Part shown: positions 54,759-62,645 of the stretch, in pieces
Layout of the letters: every line of letters starts with the position of its first letter
Position numbering within the stretch: position 1 is the stretch's first letter
NCBI GenBank assembly: GCA_964485405.1
Contig: CAZAJG010000008.1
Coordinates: 1 to 64,000, forward strand
Length of the DNA stretch: 64,000 bases
Direction of reading: 5' to 3'
Origin: CAKZNE01 sp964485405
GTDB taxonomy: Bacteria; Bacteroidota; Bacteroidia; Flavobacteriales; Schleiferiaceae
Notes under the pieces: model-generated
Told to the model about the DNA's origin: nothing
What the model saw: the letters and a program-made list of their open reading frames with translations, nothing else
The model's database searches: none
Made by a program: the position numbers and the translations under genes

Positions 54759-55526
54759 CTACTCATTGCCTTCATTCAAAACAGAAAGCTTCTTTCTAAC
54801 GGTTCCAATCTCCATTAACCGAACAACTAGAAGCAATAGACTCAGCCAGACACTTTCAATTTTAACAAGCTTTTTACCAAAAGCGGTTACGCTTTGATCT
54901 CGCTTTTTGATAAACTGTTCCTTCTCGTCCTCATTATGGAGCGGTGCATAATCTAAAGCTTCTTGCCAAGCGGCATCTCTAGCAATACCCATCGCAAAGT
55001 TTGCCAAAGCCTCATCTTTAGCACCCATCCATTTATCTATCCATTTTAAGGGTCTCCATACTTGTGATAGTTCGTCTTGCACCGTATCTACTAAAGAGCC
55101 TAAGAGCTCATTTATCTTGTTAAAATCATGCTTTAGACTTTCAATTTCCGGGCCTGGGGAAACGGTTGCCGCAGCAATACCTAAATCTAAACCTATATGA
55201 GCATTCATTCCTATAAACAGATGTTGAATAACTAAAGGAGGCCAGGTTTTAGCTGCATCAAAAGCTACTTTCCAACATTCGGAGCATGGCTCCTCAGCAG
55301 AGTATTGCTGATAAGCCTGTATATAACGATTGGCGAAAACTACATCTAGCTTTTCCATTCGTTCATTGTCCTCAAAGTAATCTCCTTCTTCTATTTTATC
55401 TCTAACCGCCTTGGTAACTCGTAGATATAAAGCTGTAAAATATCCAGCCCTATCGCTCTCATTAAAAGCTTGGCGGTAGATATCCTCAAGCTCAGAAATT
55501 ACTTCGTTAATATTTGTGGGTAGCAT
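54759..55526 (-). CDS. DUF5995 family protein
   Basis: A 255-residue all-helical protein that fits DUF5995: the conserved block LVIQHLFIGMNAHIGLDLGIAAATV at about 100-125, preceded by FANRYIQAYQQY and followed by LWRPLKWIDKWMG-like VWRPLKWIDKWMGAKDEALANFAMGIARDAAW. It lacks a signal peptide. DUF5995 proteins have no assigned activity; the buried histidine in MNAHI and aspartate in LDLG could form a ligand or metal site. A single gene in an accessory-looking stretch of unrelated singletons. Confidence 0.82.
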   Translation of the reverse strand: MLPTNINEVISELEDIYRQAFNESDRAGYFTALYLRVTKAVRDKIEEGDYFEDNERMEKLDVVFANRYIQAYQQYSAEEPCSECWKVAFDAAKTWPPLVIQHLFIGMNAHIGLDLGIAAATVSPGPEIESLKHDFNKINELLGSLVDTVQDELSQVWRPLKWIDKWMGAKDEALANFAMGIARDAAWQEALDYAPLHNEDEKEQFIKKRDQSVTAFGKKLVKIESVWLSLLLLVVRLMEIGTVRKKLSVLNEGNE

Positions 55527-55632
55527 GCATCAAATGTTTGGGTATGAATTTAGACATTCGACATGGAAAATCAGAATTCTCTCCAAAGAATCCATTCCCT
55601 TTATTGTTAGATTCTAATTGAGCTAGTTCAAA

Positions 55633-57828
55633 TCAGTGCATGGTAATCTTACGTGTATAAAGCATTTCTCCTGTCAAGACTTGAATAATGTAGCTCGTTG
55701 CTTCTCCATTGGATAGGTCAAGCCTTACTTCATCTGAGTTAAAAGCCTCTTGCTTGAACTGCAACTTACCATCTAAAGAATATACGGCTATAGAAAGGAT
55801 TTTAGGTGTACGAACGGTAACAATTCCCTTTGATGGATTCGGGTATAACTCAAGTTTCGAGCCAAGTGTATTTCCAGATAAGCTCAAACCTTGGATATTC
55901 ACACAAGCAGACGTATCCACACATTGGCCGGAACGAACTACTGCAGCGTAGTTACCATCAACCATAGCTGAAAAACTTTCACTCACTGCTCCAACAATTG
56001 CTGTGTAGTTACTGTCACAGTTCACCCATTGATACTGACCACCTACGTGGTTTGAACTAATAGTGAATCCACTTACAGCTATAGTAGTGTCAATTATCTC
56101 AAGAGTTAGGTCGAGATACGCCATACTATCACAACCATCTTGAGTAGTTAACCTATAGGTAGCAGTATTGTTATCTGAATAATAGGTAACACCATCTATC
56201 CAAGTGTAAGAATTGCAAGCAAATACACTATCTACACCACTACTTGAATGGTTTATGGTTAAGTTCAAAGAAACCAAGCTATCACAACCTTGTGCATTGA
56301 TCAAGGTATAACAAGCGGAATTTGTGTTAGAGCGATAGGTAACCCCATCTATCCAGGTTAAAGAGTCACAAGCAGCAATACTATCTATACCGTAAGAAGC
56401 GGCACAAGGTGCTAGTTTGGATACAAATATATCAAAGCCCCCATTGGAAGTAATTGTATGAACTGAGCTTCCAGGGTCAAAATTAGACGTGTCACTAAAC
56501 TGTCCTGTTAGCAAAATATTTCCCAATGGATCTAGCGTAATATCTTCTACAAAATCCAGTTTCTTCCCACCAAAAACTTTCACCCGTTGGAAGTTTCCCA
56601 AAGAATCCTGCTTTAAAACAAAAACGTCTCCATTACCTTTTGGAGTTACATAATGTGTTTTCAATCCGGGATCAAAATCTACTATGGCCTTACCCATAAT
56701 CCTTCCCGTAGTGAAAATATTCCCAGAGATATCACTCACAATACCAGCGGGAAACTCATTGCTTGTACCGTCAATACTACTTGCCCATTTTAGGTTGCCA
56801 TTTACATCCAGTTTTTGAATATACATATGAACCCAAGTTGCGTTAGTGCCTAAATTCAGAACACCTGGACCAGGGTCAAAATCAACTACATTCTTAAAAT
56901 GGCCCGTAATAACCGGATTCTCCTCATGATCCAAGCAAATCGAGGCAGGCATATCCGCACCATTGGAACCATGACGATTTGCCCAAACAAAATTCCCCGC
57001 AGAATCAAGCTTCCAACAAAAAATATCTGTTGACCCTGCTGAAGTAAGATTATTTATGGTTGTGGATGGATTAAAATCTACTGTACCTGCAAAGAAACCT
57101 ACCGCATATATATTACCGGAAAAATCTACAGATATTGATCGTACCACATCGGTACTATTACCATCCACTCCCTTTACCCAAAGAAAATTTCCACTTGAGT
57201 CGTATTTAGCTACAAAACCTCCAAACGATCCTTGAGAAATAAGATTGGATATACCGGGACCTGGATCAAAATCTGCAACATTCTGAAAAACACCACCAAC
57301 ATGTACATTCCCAAACTGATCAATGGCTACACTATTCCCATGATCCCCTCCAAAACTATTTACCCAAACCAAATTACCTGCCAAATCATATTTAGCAACA
57401 TAGGCCGATTGATTCGTACCTGTTTGATTGTATACACCTATTCCAGGATCAAAATCAGTAGTATCCTTATAGCCCCCCGTTATGTATAAATAACCCGAGT
57501 TATCCATTGCGATAGAAGCTACACCCTGATTGTCAAGACCTGAAATACTTTTCACCCAAATCAAATTTCCTAAGGCATCCAATTTTAGAATAAATACATC
57601 ATCACCTCCTAAAGAGGTTAAGTTCTGTACGCCTGGCCCCGGATCAAAATCAACTACACCCTCAAAAACACCAACCGTATATGAGTTACCCATAGCGTCT
57701 GCAACGATAGATCGTCCTACATCATTGCCACTACCGGAACTACCAACAGATACCACCCAGTCCATTTTTTGTGCATATATAAATGGAAATGAGGTAGATA
57801 ACAACAAAAGGACAAAAAGAGATTTCAT
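55633..57828 (-). CDS. SBBP-repeat surface protein with T9SS type A sorting domain
   Basis: A 731-residue exported protein (signal peptide to IYAQK). About seven beta-propeller-type SBBP repeats fill residues 20-470, each with a VDFDPGPG-like core (also TDFDPGIG, VDFNPSTT, SNFDPGSS) and G-N-I/L-Y-x-x-G/T elements. Two copies of a cysteine module follow (CDSLTWIDGVTY...GCDSLVSLNLTI and CNSYTWIDGVTY...GCDSMAYLDLTL, about 475-580), and the last 80 residues are a type A sorting domain (LELYPNPSKGIVTVRT, YIIQVLTGEMLYTRK). Expected on the cell surface or secreted. Confidence 0.9.
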   Translation of the reverse strand: MKSLFVLLLLSTSFPFIYAQKMDWVVSVGSSGSGNDVGRSIVADAMGNSYTVGVFEGVVDFDPGPGVQNLTSLGGDDVFILKLDALGNLIWVKSISGLDNQGVASIAMDNSGYLYITGGYKDTTDFDPGIGVYNQTGTNQSAYVAKYDLAGNLVWVNSFGGDHGNSVAIDQFGNVHVGGVFQNVADFDPGPGISNLISQGSFGGFVAKYDSSGNFLWVKGVDGNSTDVVRSISVDFSGNIYAVGFFAGTVDFNPSTTINNLTSAGSTDIFCWKLDSAGNFVWANRHGSNGADMPASICLDHEENPVITGHFKNVVDFDPGPGVLNLGTNATWVHMYIQKLDVNGNLKWASSIDGTSNEFPAGIVSDISGNIFTTGRIMGKAIVDFDPGLKTHYVTPKGNGDVFVLKQDSLGNFQRVKVFGGKKLDFVEDITLDPLGNILLTGQFSDTSNFDPGSSVHTITSNGGFDIFVSKLAPCAASYGIDSIAACDSLTWIDGVTYRSNTNSACYTLINAQGCDSLVSLNLTINHSSSGVDSVFACNSYTWIDGVTYYSDNNTATYRLTTQDGCDSMAYLDLTLEIIDTTIAVSGFTISSNHVGGQYQWVNCDSNYTAIVGAVSESFSAMVDGNYAAVVRSGQCVDTSACVNIQGLSLSGNTLGSKLELYPNPSKGIVTVRTPKILSIAVYSLDGKLQFKQEAFNSDEVRLDLSNGEATSYIIQVLTGEMLYTRKITMH

Positions 57829-57956
57829 ATTAGTTAGATCGTCTTTAAAACTAGAAAAAAAAGATTAATCCATATTTTGATAAAATAATTATTCATTGCT
57901 CAGATTTAATCTATTCATATTTCATTGATGATGCCAAGGGATGAGAAAGAGTAAAT

Positions 57957-57995
57957 AAAAAAGCCTAAAACTGTTAAAAATTCAGGCCTTTTTAT
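57957..57995 (+). terminator. weak intrinsic-terminator-like hairpin without an obvious gene
   Basis: GCCT/AGGC core with flanking A and T runs and one bulged C, on the plus strand between two divergent genes. No coding gene ends here. Confidence 0.35.
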
Positions 57996-58028
57996 CGTCT
58001 TGCTAGCAGATTCTATTCATCTCTACTC

Positions 58029-58036
58029 TATTTTTG
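58029..58036 (+). promoter_or_regulatory. -7 box TATTTTTG upstream of the lipoprotein phosphodiesterase-fold gene
   Basis: Exact TAnnTTTG match 23 bases before the ATG at 58060. A second exact box (TACTTTTG, 58044-58051) lies only 8 bases before the ATG, too close unless the mRNA is nearly leaderless. Confidence 0.5.
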
Positions 58037-58059
58037 GTCTTCATACTTTTGCACCCATT

Positions 58060-58983
58060 ATGAAGAATATCCTAAGAGTATCTCTTATATGCATTTCAGC
58101 ATGTATAGCACTTTCTCAAACTTCTTGTCAACGCGAAGCTAAGGTTCAAAAACTCCGCTTTGTATCCTGGAATATTGAACATCTTGCAGAAAACAATGGG
58201 GAAGGTTGTGTTCCCAGACAGGAAGAAGATTATATTCGTCTGCGTGATTTTGCGCAATCACTGGAAGGGGATATAATATCTCTACAAGAAGTAGAATCTG
58301 AAAAGGCGATAGCCAGAGTATTTCCTAAAAGTGAGTGGAATATTGTGCTTTCCGATCGTCCGCAAAGCTCATCCTATGAATGTCGTGGCAATGGACAACA
58401 ATCAACCCAACAGAGAGTGGCCCTAGCTATTCGCAAAGGCATTGCTTTTGAAAAACCTGGAAATTTCAAAGCATTAGCGCTGGATAGAACGGGCTTGCGT
58501 TATGGCGTGGTAGTCAGATTAACGGGCACACCGGACACCATTGACGTAATGGCTGTACATCTTAAAAGTGGATGCTTTGTACCCGATTATTCCACCTCAG
58601 AAAGAAAGGCCTGTGAAGTATTGGAGCAACAGGTTCCATTGCTTGACCAATGGGGTGAAGATAGAATCAAAAACAAGCAGAGCTTTGTGATTATGGGCGA
58701 CTTTAACAACCGACTTACTAATGAAGGCAATAAGTTTTGGGAGGTACTCACTGAAATGGATGGTGATTCCATAAACCTAAAAAACAGCATGCAAAAGCTA
58801 GATGGTTGTCATCCCAGATATCCCTTACCTATTGATCATATACTGATGGACCCCTTGGTTTCAAAGTATCAAGTAGAAGGCAGCCAAAAGGTTCACTATT
58901 TCCCATCCTCTTCCGCTACCATGACAGAGGAAGAAATGCTGAGTGACCATTGTCCTATTAGTGTTGTATTGGATTTTCATTAA
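58060..58983 (+). CDS. endonuclease/exonuclease/phosphatase-fold lipoprotein
   Basis: A 307-residue lipoprotein. I chose the ATG at 58060; the upstream start at 58000 would place the promoter inside the gene. The lipobox is ALSQTSC (Cys about 23). The domain has KLRFVSWNIEHLAEN, SLQEVESEKAI (catalytic Glu), YECRGNGQQSTQQRVALAIRK, VMAVHLKSGC, VIMGDFNNRL (Asp/Asn) and LSDHCPISVVLDF (catalytic His). The fold is the same as that of the secreted enzyme at 5659 but anchored by lipid and lacking a T9SS domain. Substrate unknown; nuclease or sphingomyelinase-type activity possible. Confidence 0.87.
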   Translation: MKNILRVSLICISACIALSQTSCQREAKVQKLRFVSWNIEHLAENNGEGCVPRQEEDYIRLRDFAQSLEGDIISLQEVESEKAIARVFPKSEWNIVLSDRPQSSSYECRGNGQQSTQQRVALAIRKGIAFEKPGNFKALALDRTGLRYGVVVRLTGTPDTIDVMAVHLKSGCFVPDYSTSERKACEVLEQQVPLLDQWGEDRIKNKQSFVIMGDFNNRLTNEGNKFWEVLTEMDGDSINLKNSMQKLDGCHPRYPLPIDHILMDPLVSKYQVEGSQKVHYFPSSSATMTEEEMLSDHCPISVVLDFH

Positions 58984-59060
58984 AATAGCCCCGAATAAAA
59001 CAGCCGCCTGAAAGCTCATGTTCCAGACGACTATGATTAAGGCAAAGATTAGACTGCGAC

Positions 59061-60314
59061 CTAGACGCTTTCTTCTTTAGTCTTTGTTTTACAATAGGCT
59101 ATATCCTCATTGTATAACTGGCTCGAAGCAGTACAAGCGGATATTTTACCTGTAAATGGAATTATATTACTTGATTGATCTAAAATGAGGTTGATGTAAG
59201 CGTCAATATGCTGATACAGCATTTGCCCCACAAACTCACAAACTTCCCATGGCACATTGGAACCATCTGTGCATGTGCTAGTGGTGCTAGAACCACAATC
59301 ATCGGCAATAGACGTTCCGCTAAGATCTGAGCAGAAATTCCCTTGAAACTGCCCCGTTTTGTTTGGATCCATAGGAGCGTAAGGGTTATCACCCAAGTTC
59401 ACCAGTTTGATAACATCATCCGCACGATCAATAATGCAACTGACATAATCTGGAGTGCTCAAGTGCTTCTCATAAATACTTTTGACAACATCAAGATTAG
59501 CCCATGATTGAGGCACAACATCCAGAGAATTCCAAATTTTACTATTGAACTGTTCCCAGATTTGTTCTCCAACCGGCCGGATTTCAAACACTTGGCGGAA
59601 TAATTGGACAAAGCCATCATCTCCGATATCTGGTGCTGCGGTTGGATAGACGTTTTTAGTCCAGCTTGAGTTTTTCATCTTGGCAGCCAAATCGCTATTT
59701 AAAGTGCTATCTCCATCACAAAGGGCCACTCCTAGTGCTTCAGATAATGCTCCACCTAAACTATGACCGGTGACAATAACCTCCGGATTGTCATCAGAAA
59801 TATTGGATAAAAATTCTGCTGCTGTTTGGTTGTTACTCAACATTTGGGTTAGTATAGATAAACCTCTAAATGTTCCACTAGAAATCTTCGCATCTATAGA
59901 GGAATTATAAGGCCAGGCTTTTAAGGAAATCACCGATCCATCTTCCACAGATGCACCAAAAGCAGAACCGAAGGTAGTACCAGAAGTGGCCACAACATAT
60001 TGAGAACCATTTTGAAAAATGATCAAACAATTGGTAACGGCTGCGCTAAAATCAGTATCCGAGCCTTGTTTTACTTTAACATCCATTGGATCTACATATA
60101 CCGCAGGACCCCAAACCGTTTTCCAGGATGCACCAGAGGCTAAATTTAATATTGGCAATTGCGTAGACAGAATAGTGGATATTCTTTTTTCAAAGGCTGC
60201 TTCAAATTGACAAGTAATGCTTTCCGATCCATCGAGGGCAAGATCCTCTATGCTTCCTCCTGAATTGGATAAAAAAGAAAGAGCAAATGTTTGTTGATAA
60301 ATGTTTAAACTCAT
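59061..60314 (-). CDS. class 3 lipase family protein without signal peptide
   Basis: A 417-residue alpha/beta-hydrolase of the lipase class 3 type: FRGLSILTQML before the nucleophile elbow VTGHSLGGALSEALG with Ser 185; the acidic residue may be Asp in NSLDVVP (the class 3 N-x-x-D-x-VP pattern) and the histidine is likely HIDAYI near residue 370. No signal peptide or lipobox precedes the domain (MSLNIYQQTFALSF), yet the C-terminal third contains many cysteines (FCSDLSG...DDCGSSTTSTCTDG...EVCEF), an unusual mix for a cytoplasmic enzyme. Singleton between convergent and divergent neighbours. Confidence 0.85.
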   Translation of the reverse strand: MSLNIYQQTFALSFLSNSGGSIEDLALDGSESITCQFEAAFEKRISTILSTQLPILNLASGASWKTVWGPAVYVDPMDVKVKQGSDTDFSAAVTNCLIIFQNGSQYVVATSGTTFGSAFGASVEDGSVISLKAWPYNSSIDAKISSGTFRGLSILTQMLSNNQTAAEFLSNISDDNPEVIVTGHSLGGALSEALGVALCDGDSTLNSDLAAKMKNSSWTKNVYPTAAPDIGDDGFVQLFRQVFEIRPVGEQIWEQFNSKIWNSLDVVPQSWANLDVVKSIYEKHLSTPDYVSCIIDRADDVIKLVNLGDNPYAPMDPNKTGQFQGNFCSDLSGTSIADDCGSSTTSTCTDGSNVPWEVCEFVGQMLYQHIDAYINLILDQSSNIIPFTGKISACTASSQLYNEDIAYCKTKTKEESV

Positions 60315-60441
60315 GACATTAGTATTAAAAAATGACCTACTCTTTTTGAGGTTTTTCGGTTTCCACCTTTGTTTCCGGATAACGCTTCAAAGCTGAAAAA
60401 CAATTACATGGAGATACAGAGGGCTAGCACCTAAATTGCAA

Positions 60442-60463
60442 AAACAGGTAGTTCTACCTGTTT
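60442..60463. promoter_or_regulatory. perfect inverted repeat upstream of the signalling operon
   Basis: AAACAGGTAG, two T, CTACCTGTTT: a 22-base perfect dyad centred at 60452.5. It lies 47 bases before the ATG at 60510 and about 41 bases before the start point expected from the near-consensus box at 60483-60490. Possible operator or hairpin. Confidence 0.55.
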
Positions 60464-60481
60464 CTCTTTAATCGGCTCTCT

Positions 60482-60506
60482 TTAACTTTAGAGTCTTAAA
60501 AGTTAA
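60482..60506. promoter_or_regulatory. second inverted repeat overlapping the -7 region
   Basis: TTAACTTT (60482-60489) and AAAGTTAA (60499-60506), 9 bases apart. The left arm overlaps a near-consensus -7 box TAACTTTA (60483-60490), 19 bases before the ATG at 60510. Confidence 0.45.
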
Positions 60507-60509
60507 GTT

Positions 60510-61202
60510 ATGAAACAGCCTTATAAAGATGTAGTTGAAGTGCAAGAAGCAGTTGACAAGCTGCACAATTACCTTGATGAAATCCAAACCCTTCCCAACA
60601 TTCTCTCTTTGTTTAATTATGAATTTTACTTTGAATTGAATAGCTCTTTTCCTTATGCGGATTTTGAGAACATTGAAACTGTACATGCCTATTTTGCCTT
60701 TGACCCTACTCTCGACAAACTGTCATTGGTTTTTATTTCAGAAAAGCAGGATGAAGAATTGGCCAATGTTGTTCAGAAAAGTGCCCAATCTGTTATTTAC
60801 GAAGCTCCGCTTATAAGCACTTCCTCCATTCCAATTCCGCAGAATCACATGGTGCTAGAAAACCCCTACGAAATGGCGGAACGCTGGGCACAAGACCGAG
60901 AAGACTGGCTAACGGAAATGTTTAATTCTGTGGATGGGCTTACCATAGTATCTGATGTTCCTGTTGGAGACATCACAACACATTTTCAGCAACACGATGA
61001 GCTACATATTTTCATTGGTTTAAGAGGTGCTGATACTCCTGAGACTGCCTTAAAGCTATCTCTGTTATTTTATGACCCTGAGCATCATAGCTTTCTCACC
61101 CAAAGCACGGATGACTTCAGTACTCCAAAACCACCGTTTGGTAAAAAGAATGATCAAAGCAAGTATGGTCTTCTTATAATGGCGGAAAGTACTGTAGAAT
61201 AA
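60510..61202 (+). CDS. protein of unknown function leading a two-component operon
   Basis: A 230-residue soluble protein with no signal peptide. Not recognised. Helical N-terminus (VQEAVDKLHNYLDEIQTLPNILSL), then alternating strands and helices in two apparent halves that resemble each other (FNYEFYFEL...AYFAFDPTLDKLSLVFIS; HDELHIFIGLRG...ALKLSLLFYDPEHHSFL). C-terminal lysine-rich end (PPFGKKNDQSKYGLLIMAE). Four bases separate it from the 7-TM gene, so it is made with the kinase and regulator downstream. It could be a cytoplasmic sensor or adaptor of that system. Confidence 0.75.
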   Translation: MKQPYKDVVEVQEAVDKLHNYLDEIQTLPNILSLFNYEFYFELNSSFPYADFENIETVHAYFAFDPTLDKLSLVFISEKQDEELANVVQKSAQSVIYEAPLISTSSIPIPQNHMVLENPYEMAERWAQDREDWLTEMFNSVDGLTIVSDVPVGDITTHFQQHDELHIFIGLRGADTPETALKLSLLFYDPEHHSFLTQSTDDFSTPKPPFGKKNDQSKYGLLIMAESTVE

Positions 61203-61206
61203 ACCA

Positions 61207-61908
61207 ATGCTCTATAATGTCATTGAAATAATAACTCTGTTAGATCTAGGGCTGATTTGGATAGCTTTTGTATTTGCCTTGTTATCCCTTAAAACCTATC
61301 ACCCTTGCTTCCAATACCTATTGTGGTATATGGGGTGTGTAGTAATAATAGAATCGATAGCCAAGATGCATATATATGAATGGTTACCAGGTAACAACCT
61401 ATACTTATTCTATGTGTATATGCCTCTTGAGTTTGTTTTATTATCCATTATGTATCTCAAAATGTTTAAGCGCCCTCACCAAAAACAAAACAAATTGAAA
61501 GGCCTGATAATTTTTGCTTTTGCGCTGATACTTATTCTTTATTTTTTATTCACGGAAAACCCCTCTCAGGGATGGCATCATGAAAGTTTCGAGCCCATTA
61601 GCAAGTTGATTGTAAATGGTTGTATGGTAGGTTTTTCATTGGCATTCTTCCTTCAAAATCTCAGAGAACCCTCGCGTTATCTAAATCATTTCAAGTCATT
61701 ATTTTATTTAAACTCAGGCATATTGCTCTACTTCGCGGGAACTTTTATCATTTACGTTTTCATGGAAAAAATGGTGGCTGTGGATGTTGAAGAAACTGTT
61801 TATTTATGGTTGCTTAATTCGTTACTTATATTTGCTTTTCACGTGATCTGTATCGCAGCATTATGGCAGATGGACAGCCGTTTGACGAAAACTTTACGCT
61901 TTGGATGA
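61207..61908 (+). CDS. seven-TM membrane protein of a two-component operon
   Basis: A 233-residue membrane protein with seven predicted helices (DLGLIWIAFVFALLSL; YLLWYMGCVVIIES; LFYVYMPLEFVLLSIMYL; LIIFAFALILILYFLF; LIVNGCMVGFSLAFFLQ; LFYLNSGILLYFAGTFIIYVF; WLLNSLLIFAFHVICIAALW). Similar small 7-TM proteins precede NarX-type kinases in many Flavobacteria and Sphingobacteria, but no function is known. It overlaps the kinase gene by 46 bases, or by 4 if the kinase starts at 61905, so the two are coupled. It may be the membrane sensor for the nearly sensor-less kinase. Confidence 0.78.
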   Translation: MLYNVIEIITLLDLGLIWIAFVFALLSLKTYHPCFQYLLWYMGCVVIIESIAKMHIYEWLPGNNLYLFYVYMPLEFVLLSIMYLKMFKRPHQKQNKLKGLIIFAFALILILYFLFTENPSQGWHHESFEPISKLIVNGCMVGFSLAFFLQNLREPSRYLNHFKSLFYLNSGILLYFAGTFIIYVFMEKMVAVDVEETVYLWLLNSLLIFAFHVICIAALWQMDSRLTKTLRFG

Positions 61909-62645
61909 CCCTTGCTGTTTTAGCAATGATCATCCTTTCGGTGTTGGTGATAATAATATTCAGAGTGGCATTTAGCCGGGTGATGGAAGAAAGGAAGAAA
62001 ATGTTGGAAAGTGAAATTAATCATCGTCAGGAGCTACTGGTTAACAGTATTCAAATACAAGAACGAGAACGAAAGAGAATATCCGAAGACCTACATGACG
62101 AACTCACCTCTAAGCTCAATGTCCTAAAAATAAACCTATACGAGCTTAAGCAAAAGCATCCAGAGCTCTACAACAAAACTGGACCAATATTGGATGATGT
62201 TATCAATATTTCCAGAGACATCTCCCATGATCTGTACCCTCCCCTTCTGGTTAAGGTAGGCCTAATAGCCTGTTTGGAGGAGTTGCTTGCGGGGATCCAG
62301 AATAAAGTTGAAACAGACGTATTTTATACTGGTAATCCCGAATCTCTTTCTTCTGATCAGAAATTACAATTGATGAGAATATATCAGGAGTTAATCCAGA
62401 ATATGCTTAAACATTCAAAGGCTTCAAAGCTTTCTATTTGCCTGAGAGTAAGTGATCATTCCATTTCTAGCAGTATTGTTGACAATGGGCAGGGTTTTGA
62501 CTCCAGTCAAAAAAATGTTGGCTTAGGTCTTAACAGCATAAAATCGCGTGTTCAAATATTAGGTGGTTCCCATAAGCTGAAATCACAAAATGGGCATGGG
62601 GTTCGGCACACATTTTTTATTCCAATTCAACATGAAAATGCTTAA
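61863..62645 (+). CDS. sensor histidine kinase, NarX/DesK type (HisKA_3)
   Basis: A 260-residue kinase with a single N-terminal helix (about 15-34) and almost no periplasmic part. The HisKA_3 box is RERKRISEDLHDELTSKL with the phosphorylated His 78; the ATPase domain has ELIQNMLKHSKASKL (N box), DNGQGFD (G1) and GLGLNSIKSRVQILGG (G2). The ATG at 61863 is inside the upstream gene; the ATG at 61905 gives a 4-base overlap and removes 14 residues, and either may be used. It would phosphorylate the regulator encoded next, whose start overlaps its end. Confidence 0.93.
   Translation: MADGQPFDENFTLWMTLAVLAMIILSVLVIIIFRVAFSRVMEERKKMLESEINHRQELLVNSIQIQERERKRISEDLHDELTSKLNVLKINLYELKQKHPELYNKTGPILDDVINISRDISHDLYPPLLVKVGLIACLEELLAGIQNKVETDVFYTGNPESLSSDQKLQLMRIYQELIQNMLKHSKASKLSICLRVSDHSISSSIVDNGQGFDSSQKNVGLGLNSIKSRVQILGGSHKLKSQNGHGVRHTFFIPIQHENA

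Noticed and set aside
54640..54790. Open plus-strand frame reading VFDVAAIAYLLKQKKEAL upstream of the DUF5995 stop
   Set aside because: No ATG, GTG or TTG start in frame, and it runs into the antisense of the DUF5995 gene; probably chance or an unrecognisable remnant.
56400..57770. CRISPR-like or tandem DNA repeat array
   Set aside because: The repeats are coding (FDPG propeller blades), differ in sequence and spacing, and have no short direct repeat with spacers.
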